Shown: piece after piece, positions 5,063-14,005 of the stretch
Numbering within the stretch: the first letter of the stretch is position 1
Layout: each line of letters opens with the position of its first letter
From: Cacconaster sp045617505
GTDB taxonomy: Bacteria; Bacteroidota; Bacteroidia; Bacteroidales; UBA932
DNA length: 25,593 nt
Direction: 5' to 3'
Assembly: GCA_045617505.1 (NCBI GenBank)
Contig: JAZLIS010000092.1
Coordinates: forward strand, 1 to 25,593
Notes under the pieces: model-generated
The model's database searches: none
Told to the model about the DNA's origin: nothing
Seen by the model: only the letters and a program-made list of their open reading frames with translations
Translations under genes and position numbers: made by a program

Positions 5063-6790
5063 ATGAGAAAAGTAAATTACAACAAATATCCCTCTACTAA
5101 ATATCAGGGATTCCTTGTATCCGGATGGGAGGAAATAAGGCGCGTAATATCAGATAGTTGCGGTAGTATTGTTGCGGTCGAGCTATATACCGGGACATTT
5201 GAGGACGAGATTATTTCCGAGCTTTCCATATGTTTTAACAATGTTTTCAACACCCGCTCTCTAATGAAGTCGGAAGAAGAGTTGCGAGAGTTGACACAGC
5301 CTTTTATGACAGATGATGTACTTTTCGGCTATATGACCAGCCTGAGGCTTCCGAATTTCTTTCACTCCGGAAAACTCGAGAATGCCCGCAGGGAAGTGGC
5401 CGCCGGAAAAGGAAAGACAATGATTATCGGCGCTGGCGCATCTCTCGTAGCTCCTGACGGTGCAAACATCATCTACGCCGATATGGCTCGTTGGGAGATT
5501 CAGCAGAGATTCCGCAAGCATCTTGTGAAGGGTCTTGGTGTTGACAACCGTGAAGACCCCGTGTCAATCCAGTACAAACGCGGACTGTTCATTGATTGGA
5601 GGGTACTGGACTTCCACAAGGATAAAATAATGGACAAGGTGGATTTCTGGCTCGATACAAATGATGCCAGCGATCCCAAGATGATAGACAGGGCCACCTT
5701 CTTTGAAGGAATGGACAGAACAGCTAATTCTCCGTTCAGAGTAGTGCCTTTCTTCGATCCTGCACCTTGGGGAGGCGGATGGATGAAGGAAGTGTGCGAT
5801 CTTGACAGAAATGCGAAAAATTACGGCTGGTGCTATGACTGTGTGCCTGAAGAGAACAGCCTTTTGCTGGAAGTCAACGGAACAAGATTCGAACTTCCCT
5901 CACAGGATTTGATTCTCTCCAGAAGCCGTGAGGTGCTTGGCGAAGTTGTGGAATCACGCTTCGGGAAAGACTTTCCCATACGCTTCGACTTTCTGGATAC
6001 TATGGGAGGCGGCAATCTAAGCCTTCAAGTGCATCCCACAACCCAGTTCATACACGAGAATATGGGTGTGCACTATACCCAGGATGAAAGTTATTACCTG
6101 CTTGACGCACAAGAGGATGCCGTCGTGTATCTGGGTGTCAAGGAAGGTGTTGACAGGAATGCTATGATCGAGGATCTCCGCGCCGCCCAAAGAGGGGAAA
6201 TTGTTTTCGATGCGGAGAAGTACGTAAACAAAATACCTGCAAAGAAACACGATCATTATCTTATTCCGGGAGGAACGATACATTGCTCGGGGGCCGGAAG
6301 TATGGTGCTCGAAATCAGTTCGACCCCGAATATCTTCACGTTCAAGCTGTGGGATTGGCAAAGACTCGGTCTTGACGGAAAACCAAGGCCCATCAATGTT
6401 GAGCGTGGCCGTCAGGTAATCCAATGGAACAGGGACACTGACTATGTCTTCAAATATCTTGCGAATCATTTTGAAGCTGTTGACGAAGGAGAAGGATGGA
6501 AAGAAATCAGAACCGGTCTTCACCCGAACGAGTTCATAGAGACACGCCGTCATAGTTTCAGCGTGCCTGTAAGTCACAATACCAATGGAGGTGTAAATGT
6601 TCTTAATCTGGTAGAGGGCGAAGAAGCCGTTGTCGAGAGCCCGACAGGAGCATTTGCGCCGTTCGTGGTGCACTATGCTGAAACATTCATAATCCCCGCC
6701 TCGGTTGGAGAATACACAATCAGGCCTTACGGCCTTTCTGAAGGAAAGGAATGTATGACGATCAAGGCCTATGTAAGACATAACGCATAA
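5063..6790 (+). CDS. manA: Large class I mannose-6-phosphate isomerase with extra N-terminal domain
   Basis: A 575-residue protein; classical enzymes are about 310-440 aa. The C-terminal part (about 225-575) carries the cupin isomerase: PWGGGW (235-240), metal ligands Q322 and H324 in LSLQVHP, E342 in TQDESYYLL, H407 in PGGTIHCSG, then VLEIS. It should interconvert mannose-6-phosphate and fructose-6-phosphate in the cytoplasm. Residues 1 to about 220 form a separate domain with a glycine-rich turn after a beta strand (TMIIGAGAS, 119-127), then IIYADMARWEIQQR (136-149) and FWLDTND (195-201). It resembles a P-loop kinase fold, but the loop lacks a GKS/T. ATG 5063 is chosen because the upstream in-frame extension crosses the promoter. 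First gene of the operon, 35 bases before susC. The isomerase call is firm; the N-terminal role is unknown. Confidence 0.88.
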   Translation: MRKVNYNKYPSTKYQGFLVSGWEEIRRVISDSCGSIVAVELYTGTFEDEIISELSICFNNVFNTRSLMKSEEELRELTQPFMTDDVLFGYMTSLRLPNFFHSGKLENARREVAAGKGKTMIIGAGASLVAPDGANIIYADMARWEIQQRFRKHLVKGLGVDNREDPVSIQYKRGLFIDWRVLDFHKDKIMDKVDFWLDTNDASDPKMIDRATFFEGMDRTANSPFRVVPFFDPAPWGGGWMKEVCDLDRNAKNYGWCYDCVPEENSLLLEVNGTRFELPSQDLILSRSREVLGEVVESRFGKDFPIRFDFLDTMGGGNLSLQVHPTTQFIHENMGVHYTQDESYYLLDAQEDAVVYLGVKEGVDRNAMIEDLRAAQRGEIVFDAEKYVNKIPAKKHDHYLIPGGTIHCSGAGSMVLEISSTPNIFTFKLWDWQRLGLDGKPRPINVERGRQVIQWNRDTDYVFKYLANHFEAVDEGEGWKEIRTGLHPNEFIETRRHSFSVPVSHNTNGGVNVLNLVEGEEAVVESPTGAFAPFVVHYAETFIIPASVGEYTIRPYGLSEGKECMTIKAYVRHNA

Positions 6791-6825
6791 TAAATTCCAT
6801 ACATTATTAACCAACAAACCATTTT

Positions 6826-9800
6826 ATGAACTTTTCAAAACTAAATGAAGCGCTCCGCATCGCCGGGAAGATAAAAGCCCTCCTTGCTGCTGCCGTTCTC
6901 TTCATCGGTGTCGGAGCCGGCAATCTGGCTATGGCCCAGACCAAAACCATCAAAGTTTCAGGAACAGTTTCCTGCAACTCTGAAAGTGTTATTGGTGCTT
7001 CAGTTATGGTGAAAGGAACAGAAGTCGGTACAGTGACTGACCTTGAGGGCCGTTACTCCATCGATGCTGCTCCGAACGCCGTTCTGACCGTTTCATCAAT
7101 CGGTTACACTACCGTTGACGTACCCGTATCCGGCAGAGCCACAGTAAATGTGATTCTGGAAGAGGATTCCATCAACCTTGCAGATGCAGTAGTTGTAGGC
7201 TATGGTACGCAGAAGAAGGTCAATTTGACTGGAGCCGTGGCAAGTGTGGCTACTGAAGACATCAAAGGTAAGCCTGTTACTAATGTCCTTGAAGCTCTTC
7301 AAGGTACTACTCCCGGTCTGGTAATCCAGCAGGGGTCTTCGACTCCGGGCTCCGCACCGTCACTGAACATCCGCGGTTATAACACGATGAATGACAACAC
7401 CCCGCTCGTGCTGATAGACGGCATTGAGGGTTCGCTGGCCAATCTCAACCCTTCTGACATAGACCAGATTTCGGTTCTGAAAGACGCTTCTTCAACCGCA
7501 ATCTTCGGTTCGCGTGCATCGAACGGCGTAGTGCTTGTAACTACAAAGAAAGGCAAGGAAGGAAAGGTGGAAGTCAACTATAATATGAACTTCGGTGTTC
7601 AGCAGCCCACTTCCCTTGCATCTGTAGCCGATTCCTGGACGTATGCTGAACTTTACAACGAAGCCGCTGTGAATTCAGGCCGTCCCGCCAAGTTTACTGC
7701 CGAGCAGATAGCCGCATTCAGGAACGGAGGCACGAATTGCAAGTGGATAAACGAAATCTACAAGGACAACGCCTCCCAGCAGAACCACAATCTTTCCGTT
7801 ACAGGCGGAAATGAAAAGTTCTCCTATCTGGCTTCAGTCGGATTCCTGAATCAGAATTCAATGTTCAAAGGACCTGATTTCGGATACAACCGTTACAACG
7901 CCCGTTTGAACATAAATCACAAGGTGACAGACAGACTCACCGTCGGCGCTACGGCACAGTTCACGAGAAATGCCATCAAGGACCACGCATATTGGACTGA
8001 ATGGATTATCGAGATGTGTAACCGTATGCCACCTATATATGAGATAAAGAATCCTGACGGCACTTACAATTATCCGTCCGGTTCCAATTCCAACTCTCTC
8101 GAACGTCTTGAGAACGGAGGTTTCCGCAAGAGCGAAAATGATGACGCAAGCGGTACAATCAACGTTGACTGGAACATCTGGGATGGTCTCAAACTCTCTG
8201 CTCAGGGAGGTATGCGCTATCTCAACAACTTCACTCACGAGAACCGATATGCCTCCGATCAGGTAGGCTCGGGCGATTCCGAGAACCATATTGATGAATC
8301 TTTCAACCGCTCCACCAAATACACGGCAACGGCTATCCTTTCCTATACCAAGACCATAGCGCAGAAACACAACCTGAGCGCTCAGGTCGGATACAGTTAC
8401 GAAGGAGAACACAGCCGCTGGTTCGGCACGATGCGCAAGACTCTTGATCACAAGTACGACGTGTTCGGCGGTGACGTCACCGGTTCCGAGGAAATGCCCA
8501 TCAGCAACAACGGTGGAGCAAACGACTGGTCATTGTACTCAGTATTCGCACGTCTGAACTACAACTATGCCGAGAAATATCTTATTGAGTTCAACCTCAG
8601 GAACGACTATTCCTCATATTTTGCGAAAGGCAACCGTTCAGGTCTTTTCCCTTCCGTATCGGCGGGTTGGAGACTTTCACAGGAAAACTTCTGGACTAAT
8701 ATCAAGCCTTATGTGTCTTCATTCAAGCTGCGCGGCTCGTATGGTCTTGTCGGTAACAACCGTATAGGCGCATATCAGTATATGCAGACCGTGACTATGG
8801 GACAGGGTATGGTATTCGACGGACAGACTGTTCCCACAGCGGGATTCAGCGCCGTTGACCCCGGTATCAAATGGGAGACCACACGTATGGCTGACGTGGG
8901 ATTCGATGCAGGCTTCCTCAAAGACAATCTCACCGTGTCATTCGATTACTTCAACAATATGACGGATGATATTCTCGTGGGCCTTTCCGTACCTGGTGTA
9001 TTCGGCAACGGTGCTCCCACGACAAATGCCGCCAAGGTGCGCACCCAAGGATGGGAACTGGCTCTCAACTATCATTTCAAGACAGGTGCCGTAAATCACA
9101 GGCTCTCCGGCAATATATCCGACAGTTGGAACACCGTGGTGGATACCAAGGGCGCAGAACTCTTCTACGGTTACGATGTCGTGAGCATCATCAAGGAGGG
9201 TTATCCTCTCTACTCATACTATGCTCTCCGCAGCGACGGCTTCTTCCAGAGCGATGCTGAGGCTGCTTCCAGCCCTCATCTTGACGGCATCGTGCCGAAG
9301 GCCGGTGACATCAAGTACATCGACAAGAACGGTGACAAGGTAATCAACGATGATGACCGTTTCGTTATCGGTAACGATTTCCCCAGATATACTTTTGGTT
9401 TGAGCTATGGTCTCGAAGTCAAGGGCTTCTATTTCAACCTCTTCCTTCAAGGTGTGGGTAAGAGAAGCCGTTGGATGCGCGGTGAGGCTGTGGAGGCTTT
9501 CCACAACAACAACGAGGGTCCTATCCACGATTTCCACATCGACCGCTGGACTCCCGGCAACCGCAATGCGACTTATCCCCGTCTGACGATGGGCGCAGAA
9601 TCGACCAACAACGCCACAAAGTCCGACTTCTGGATTCAAAACGCCGCCTATCTCCGAATCAAGAATATCCAGATAGGCTACAATCTTCCCAAGAAATGGA
9701 TGGATGCCATTCACTTCAAAGGCATAGACATTTATGTATCTTGCGAGAATCCTTTCGTATTCTCAAGTATGAAGGGCGGATGGGATCCCGAATACAATGC

Positions 9801-9867
9801 CGACGGCTCCGGCCGTGCATATCCTGTGGCCAGAGTGATTTCAATGGGTCTTAATGTTAAATTATAA
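6826..9867 (+). CDS. susC: SusC-like TonB-dependent outer-membrane transporter
   Basis: A 1013-residue protein. A signal peptide ends at about residue 37 (LAMA-QT). Residues about 42-112 form the carboxypeptidase-regulatory-like beta domain (VSGTVSCN ... GTVTDLEGRYSI). The plug follows with the SusC signature VVVGYGTQKKVNLTGAV (122-138), then LNIRGYNT, VLIDGIEG and the DASSTAIFGSRASNGVVLVTTKKG segment. The remainder is a 22-strand barrel. It would move mannan oligosaccharides into the periplasm using TonB energy. It has no N-terminal extension domain for anti-sigma signalling, consistent with GntR control of this locus. It follows manA by 35 bases with no promoter between them and precedes susD by 15 bases. 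Confidence 0.95.
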   Translation: MNFSKLNEALRIAGKIKALLAAAVLFIGVGAGNLAMAQTKTIKVSGTVSCNSESVIGASVMVKGTEVGTVTDLEGRYSIDAAPNAVLTVSSIGYTTVDVPVSGRATVNVILEEDSINLADAVVVGYGTQKKVNLTGAVASVATEDIKGKPVTNVLEALQGTTPGLVIQQGSSTPGSAPSLNIRGYNTMNDNTPLVLIDGIEGSLANLNPSDIDQISVLKDASSTAIFGSRASNGVVLVTTKKGKEGKVEVNYNMNFGVQQPTSLASVADSWTYAELYNEAAVNSGRPAKFTAEQIAAFRNGGTNCKWINEIYKDNASQQNHNLSVTGGNEKFSYLASVGFLNQNSMFKGPDFGYNRYNARLNINHKVTDRLTVGATAQFTRNAIKDHAYWTEWIIEMCNRMPPIYEIKNPDGTYNYPSGSNSNSLERLENGGFRKSENDDASGTINVDWNIWDGLKLSAQGGMRYLNNFTHENRYASDQVGSGDSENHIDESFNRSTKYTATAILSYTKTIAQKHNLSAQVGYSYEGEHSRWFGTMRKTLDHKYDVFGGDVTGSEEMPISNNGGANDWSLYSVFARLNYNYAEKYLIEFNLRNDYSSYFAKGNRSGLFPSVSAGWRLSQENFWTNIKPYVSSFKLRGSYGLVGNNRIGAYQYMQTVTMGQGMVFDGQTVPTAGFSAVDPGIKWETTRMADVGFDAGFLKDNLTVSFDYFNNMTDDILVGLSVPGVFGNGAPTTNAAKVRTQGWELALNYHFKTGAVNHRLSGNISDSWNTVVDTKGAELFYGYDVVSIIKEGYPLYSYYALRSDGFFQSDAEAASSPHLDGIVPKAGDIKYIDKNGDKVINDDDRFVIGNDFPRYTFGLSYGLEVKGFYFNLFLQGVGKRSRWMRGEAVEAFHNNNEGPIHDFHIDRWTPGNRNATYPRLTMGAESTNNATKSDFWIQNAAYLRIKNIQIGYNLPKKWMDAIHFKGIDIYVSCENPFVFSSMKGGWDPEYNADGSGRAYPVARVISMGLNVKL

Positions 9868-9869
9868 TC

Positions 9870-9876
9870 AGGAGGA
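9870..9876 (+). promoter_or_regulatory. Strong Shine-Dalgarno before susD
   Basis: AGGAGGA lies six bases before ATG 9883. Most starts in this window have no such sequence, as is usual in Bacteroidetes. It may ensure high SusD output relative to its neighbours. Confidence 0.6.
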
Positions 9877-9882
9877 AACGAT

Positions 9883-11484
9883 ATGAAACACACATTATAT
9901 ACATTGGCAATCTGCATCGGCGCGGCGTTCGCCGCTTCTTCCTGCATAAGCCTCGAAACCTTGCCATACGGCAGCGAATCGGATGCTTCCTTCTGGCAGG
10001 ATAATGAGAATGCTGCATTCGCCACGCTCAACAGCTGCTACACCCGTTTCTACAGCATTTACCAGATGCTCGAATCGGAATCTGCAACCGACAATGCCTA
10101 CGGCAAAGGCGTTGACAAGCAGGAGCCTATAGCCAGAGGTTCGCTCACGACCGACAATGGCTACATCAAAGGTATGTGGGACGGCTTCTATGCCGGAATC
10201 CGCACCTGCAACGAACTGCTCAACAATATTGGCAAAGTACCTGAAAACAAACTCAGCAAGGAACTTCGCGCACGCTATATTGCCGAAGCACGTGTAATCA
10301 GGGCTTCGCACTATTACGAACTGGCAAGTCGCTGGGGTGACGTTCCATACACCGAGAAAGTGCTGTCTGTGAAAGAAAGCAGAGAAATACAACAGACTGC
10401 ATACACCGAGGTTATGTCAAATGTGACCACCGAACTTGAAGCCGTTCTTGAGAGCAAAGCTCTTCCTGTGGCCTATGGCAACGGAGAACGCGGACGAATC
10501 ACCTGCGGAGCCGCAAAGGCGCTTCTGGCAAAGGTTTATCTTTTCCAGGGCAATTTCGCCAAAGTAAGGGATTTGACGCAAGAAATCATCGATTCCAAGA
10601 CATACAGTCTGTATCCAAGCTATGAAGGACTCTTCACTGTGGATGGAGAGTACAACAGCGAGATTATCCTGGATGCGGAGTATGCTCCCGTGGTCAGGGA
10701 ATGGAGTATGCGCGATGCCGGCTTCCTTCCCCCGTCAATGGGAGGATATGCGGTGTACGGCCCGACGCAGGAACTCGTGGACAGTTACATAATGCTCAAC
10801 GGCAAACGCATCACCGATGAAGGCTCCGGATATGATTCCAACAGCCCGTTTGCCAATCGTGATCCCCGCCTCAAAATGACAATAATCTACAACGGCAATT
10901 CCTACGCCACCTTGGCCGGAGACCTTGTTATCGATACTGTTTCCCCAGATTCCCGTGATGCATACGGAACCACTTCCGACGTTACGCCGACAGGTTACTA
11001 TCTGCGCAAATGGTATGACAAGAACCCTTATGTGTCAAGTTCTACATCGGCATCCATCAATGCCATCATCATCCGTTACGCCGACATCCTCCTGATGAAT
11101 GCTGAGGCTCACGCAGAACTCGGAACGATGAACAGTACAGTGTGGAACAACACTGTCCAGGAAGTCCGCAAGCGCGCCGGTTTTACTGAAGACGGCGCCC
11201 TTAATCTTCCGACAGGCGATGTCAAGGAGATTATCCGCAACGAGCGTCGTTGTGAACTCGCTTTCGAGGGACAGCGCCGTAAAGATATCATCCGCTGGAA
11301 GATTGCAGATAAGGTTATGAACGGATATATCCACGGACTCTACACCGGTGCGTCAAGCGGCACCGACAATGGCTACGTGCGGCTTGAGAACCGTCAGTTT
11401 AATAGCGGCAAGCACTATCTGTGGCCCATTCCCCAGAAAGAGATTGATCTCAATCCAAATCTCAAGCAGAACCCTAATTGGTAA
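9883..11484 (+). CDS. susD: SusD-like surface glycan-binding lipoprotein
   Basis: A 533-residue RagB/SusD protein. The lipoprotein signal ends AASSC (Cys21), followed by SLETLPYGSESDASFW, typical of the family N-terminus. TPR-like helices are visible at RYIAEARVIRASHYYELASRWGDVP (about 126-150) and AAKALLAKVYLFQGNF. Near the C-terminus come IIIRYADILLMNAEAHAELG, IIRNERRCELAFEGQRRKDIIRWK and the hallmark LWPIPQKEIDLNPNLKQNPNW. It caps the SusC channel and hands over glycan at the cell surface. The gene follows susC by 15 bases and is followed after five bases by the susE-like gene. Family assignment is certain; binding specificity (alpha-mannan) is inferred from neighbouring GH76 and GH92 genes. 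Confidence 0.95.
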   Translation: MKHTLYTLAICIGAAFAASSCISLETLPYGSESDASFWQDNENAAFATLNSCYTRFYSIYQMLESESATDNAYGKGVDKQEPIARGSLTTDNGYIKGMWDGFYAGIRTCNELLNNIGKVPENKLSKELRARYIAEARVIRASHYYELASRWGDVPYTEKVLSVKESREIQQTAYTEVMSNVTTELEAVLESKALPVAYGNGERGRITCGAAKALLAKVYLFQGNFAKVRDLTQEIIDSKTYSLYPSYEGLFTVDGEYNSEIILDAEYAPVVREWSMRDAGFLPPSMGGYAVYGPTQELVDSYIMLNGKRITDEGSGYDSNSPFANRDPRLKMTIIYNGNSYATLAGDLVIDTVSPDSRDAYGTTSDVTPTGYYLRKWYDKNPYVSSSTSASINAIIIRYADILLMNAEAHAELGTMNSTVWNNTVQEVRKRAGFTEDGALNLPTGDVKEIIRNERRCELAFEGQRRKDIIRWKIADKVMNGYIHGLYTGASSGTDNGYVRLENRQFNSGKHYLWPIPQKEIDLNPNLKQNPNW

Positions 11485-11489
11485 CAGGT

Positions 11490-13925
11490 ATGAAAAGAAT
11501 ATTGACTTTCCTTGCAGTTGCACTTGCAATGGTGGGCTGCAAAAAATACGAACTGAATAACGATTTCACGGTGCCGGATCAACTCGTATCTCCGTCAGAG
11601 GAGATTATGTTGGATGTGACCTCCGGACAGACAGTGACCCTGTCGTGGAAAGGAGGTGGAGCGGCAGACGGCGGAATCGTGCTCTACAACGTGATTTTCG
11701 ACAAGGAGGGCGGCGATTTCTCCGATCCTGTCGATAATCTTCCCAGTGACCTCGGAGCAGGAACGGAACTTACGCTTAGCCATTCCCAGCTCAATATCCT
11801 TGCCCGCAAAGCCGGCATCAAGGCCGGAAATAAGGGCAGTCTGATTTGGACCGTAACCGCTTCCAGAGGTGGTGTCGTGAAGAAGGTTGACAAATCTGCG
11901 ACAATCAAACTCCAGCGCGGAGAAGGCATAGACAACATTCCTCAGCAACTCTATGTTTTCGGTTCGGCAGCCAAAGAGGCAGGCCAGCAGTTCCGTCGTG
12001 TGGAAGATGGCTTGTTCGTCATTTACACAAAAATTTCGGCTGGCAAGATTGTTATGAATTCTACTGCTGACAACACAGGATTTGTTTACAGTGCAGATGA
12101 AAACGGCAAGCTTGTGGAAGGAGGCGACGGTTATGAGGTTCCTAGCGTACCGGAGAGCGGCATCGCACGCATAACAGTGAACTTCAATACGCTCGGTGTG
12201 AAGATTGAAGAGATTTCGGCTCAAATCGAAGCGGTTCTTGAAATCGAACAACATGACGGCGGCAATATGGCGGTTCTTGACTATGCAGGCAACGGTGTAT
12301 GGTCCGGCGAGGGAGATGTTGTTCTCTCCCAACAGTCATGGGGTCCTGAGGAACGTTATTGCTTCCGCGTCTATGTCGATGGTCAGATAATGAGATGGGG
12401 TTCCAACAACGGAGGTTTCCTGCCTGATGGGACAAAAGAGTACTGGTATGTGTACGAGGCTCCTTGGGAATGGTGGAACAACGTTTGGAAACTCAACCAC
12501 GACTTTGATGGACAGACAGTAGTCTTTACCGTAAATACCAATGACGATGGTGTATGGAATCACAGCACTGAGCTTTCTTCTGCCGAGCCGGTGGCTCCTG
12601 AAACCACGCCGTCAGCCCTTTATCTTACCGGTGACGCCGGCGAGACTGACAATATGGAGTTCCGCAAGGAGGGCGACAAATTCGTACTCTATACGGAACT
12701 CACGGCGGGTACAATCAAGCTCATTGATGCTGATGGTGGCAAATACTATATTGATGCTTCCAACAATCTTTACATCGGCGGCAAGGCTTACAAAGTGGAA
12801 GAGGCGTCTGACGCAGTTATCCGCATTACCGTTGATTTCGCCGGCAAAAAGGTGAAGTTCGAGAAAATCGGGCCCGAGGTCTATGTGGAGAATGCCTGGG
12901 ATCATATCGTGATGGCTACTCTTACTTACCAGGGCCTCGGCAAATGGGCCGGTGAGGGTCAGATTAAATTTGCCGCCAACGGTGATGAGCGCTACTCGCT
13001 CCGCACCACGGTTGATGACAACAACGTACGTTGGGGCTCCAACAAGGGCAATGACGGCACTGCACCCGACGGCACCGAGGAGTTCTGGTACATCTATGAA
13101 CAGGTTTGGGACGATTGGAACAACCTTTACAAATTCTTCAAGGAAGATCAGGACAAGGAAGCCACCTTCGGCGTGGATGCCAACAATCTGGTGCATATGC
13201 GTCATTCCGTGACCGTGAAGTCCAGCGAACCCGTGCCGCCTACCGTGGCTCCTGCAGACCTTGCCCTTTATGGCACCGGCGCCGAAACCGAAGGACAGGC
13301 TTTCCGCAAGGTTTCCAATGGTCTGTTTGTAATATATTCTCGTTTGAAGGAAGGAACTCTCTGCTTCAAGAGTGGAAAAAAGAACTATTTCCTCGATGCG
13401 GAGAAGGGCTTGCTTGAAGGAGAAGGTGAAGGTGCGTCGAAAGTGTATGACGATGGTTCGATTGCTCGCATCACCGTCGATTACACCACCTGCACAGTAA
13501 AATTCGAAGCTATCGGAGAATACGCTCACCTGAAATTCGCCGCCGACTACCGCGATCTCGCACACCTCCAGTACAAAGGTAATGGTGTTTGGAAAGCAGA
13601 GAATTTCAAGGTGGATTTCATTGATCCTAACAAACCGGAAACCAATCCTCCCGATTGGCTCGGCTGGGTAGAGGAGCGCTACTACTTCATCATTTCCGTT
13701 GATGGAGAGGAGAAGTGCTGGGGTTCAATCAAGGAATATGTTGAAAATCCCAACAACGATCTCAAACCCAACGGCAACGAGCACTTCTATGATATCAATG
13801 AGTTCTCCTGGTCACAATGGGATAATTTGTGGAAGTTTGACGGTGCTATAAATGGAGCAAACATTGACGTTGAGATCAATACCAACGACAATGGTGTATG
13901 GAGACACACTGTGACGAAAAAATAA
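11490..13925 (+). CDS. SusE/SusF-like surface lipoprotein with three tandem binding modules
   Basis: An 811-residue lipoprotein (LAMVGC, Cys17) in the susE position. Residues about 20-142 form an immunoglobulin-like SusE N-terminal domain with TLSWKGG and SLIWTVTASRG. Three modules follow, at about 153-366, 377-583 and 591-809. Each has an LY-x-G/T-G start, F-R-K/R ... L-F-V-x-Y, I-A/I-R-I-T-V-D/N, a G-x-W-x-x-E/G segment, E-R-Y, a WGS motif and an aromatic W/Y-rich D/N-N-L/V-Y/W-K region ending near W/M-x-H. Aromatic-rich repeats fit surface glycan binding. Module 3 has CWGS (743-746) where modules 1 and 2 have RWGS, plus an insertion at about 710-725. ATG 11490 is chosen; GTG 11478 would place four extra residues before MKR and overlap susD. 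Most SusE/F proteins are shorter. Confidence 0.85.
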   Translation: MKRILTFLAVALAMVGCKKYELNNDFTVPDQLVSPSEEIMLDVTSGQTVTLSWKGGGAADGGIVLYNVIFDKEGGDFSDPVDNLPSDLGAGTELTLSHSQLNILARKAGIKAGNKGSLIWTVTASRGGVVKKVDKSATIKLQRGEGIDNIPQQLYVFGSAAKEAGQQFRRVEDGLFVIYTKISAGKIVMNSTADNTGFVYSADENGKLVEGGDGYEVPSVPESGIARITVNFNTLGVKIEEISAQIEAVLEIEQHDGGNMAVLDYAGNGVWSGEGDVVLSQQSWGPEERYCFRVYVDGQIMRWGSNNGGFLPDGTKEYWYVYEAPWEWWNNVWKLNHDFDGQTVVFTVNTNDDGVWNHSTELSSAEPVAPETTPSALYLTGDAGETDNMEFRKEGDKFVLYTELTAGTIKLIDADGGKYYIDASNNLYIGGKAYKVEEASDAVIRITVDFAGKKVKFEKIGPEVYVENAWDHIVMATLTYQGLGKWAGEGQIKFAANGDERYSLRTTVDDNNVRWGSNKGNDGTAPDGTEEFWYIYEQVWDDWNNLYKFFKEDQDKEATFGVDANNLVHMRHSVTVKSSEPVPPTVAPADLALYGTGAETEGQAFRKVSNGLFVIYSRLKEGTLCFKSGKKNYFLDAEKGLLEGEGEGASKVYDDGSIARITVDYTTCTVKFEAIGEYAHLKFAADYRDLAHLQYKGNGVWKAENFKVDFIDPNKPETNPPDWLGWVEERYYFIISVDGEEKCWGSIKEYVENPNNDLKPNGNEHFYDINEFSWSQWDNLWKFDGAINGANIDVEINTNDNGVWRHTVTKK

Positions 13926-13945
13926 AACAATCCTCTAATGTTGGC

Positions 13946-13979
13946 GGGGAGGAAGGCTGAACAGTCAACCTTCCTCCCC
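13946..13979 (+). terminator. Strong hairpin between susE and GH76 (attenuator or mRNA stabiliser)
   Basis: GGGGAGGAAGG continuing into CTGA (13946-13960) pairs with TCAACCTTCCTCCCC (13965-13979): 14 of 15 positions pair around a 4-base loop. No good U-tract follows (TTTAAAATAATT). It sits in the only long gap (80 bases) inside the operon, after susE. It could partly terminate transcription or protect the 3' end of the susCDE message, so that binding proteins are made in excess of the enzymes. Confidence 0.65.
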
Positions 13980-14005
13980 ATCAACTTTAAAATAATTGAA
14001 GAATA

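Noticed and set aside
6017..6817. 266-codon frame antisense to manA
   Set aside because: Shadow frame: no family resemblance, while the plus strand has all isomerase metal ligands.
12612..13565. 317-codon frame antisense to the susE-like gene
   Set aside because: It arises from the repeated module structure and codon bias of the plus-strand gene; no promoter or motif supports it.
11946..13916. Possible CRISPR or DNA tandem repeat in the susE-like gene
   Set aside because: The repeats are about 630 bases, conserved at protein rather than DNA level, and have no spacer structure.
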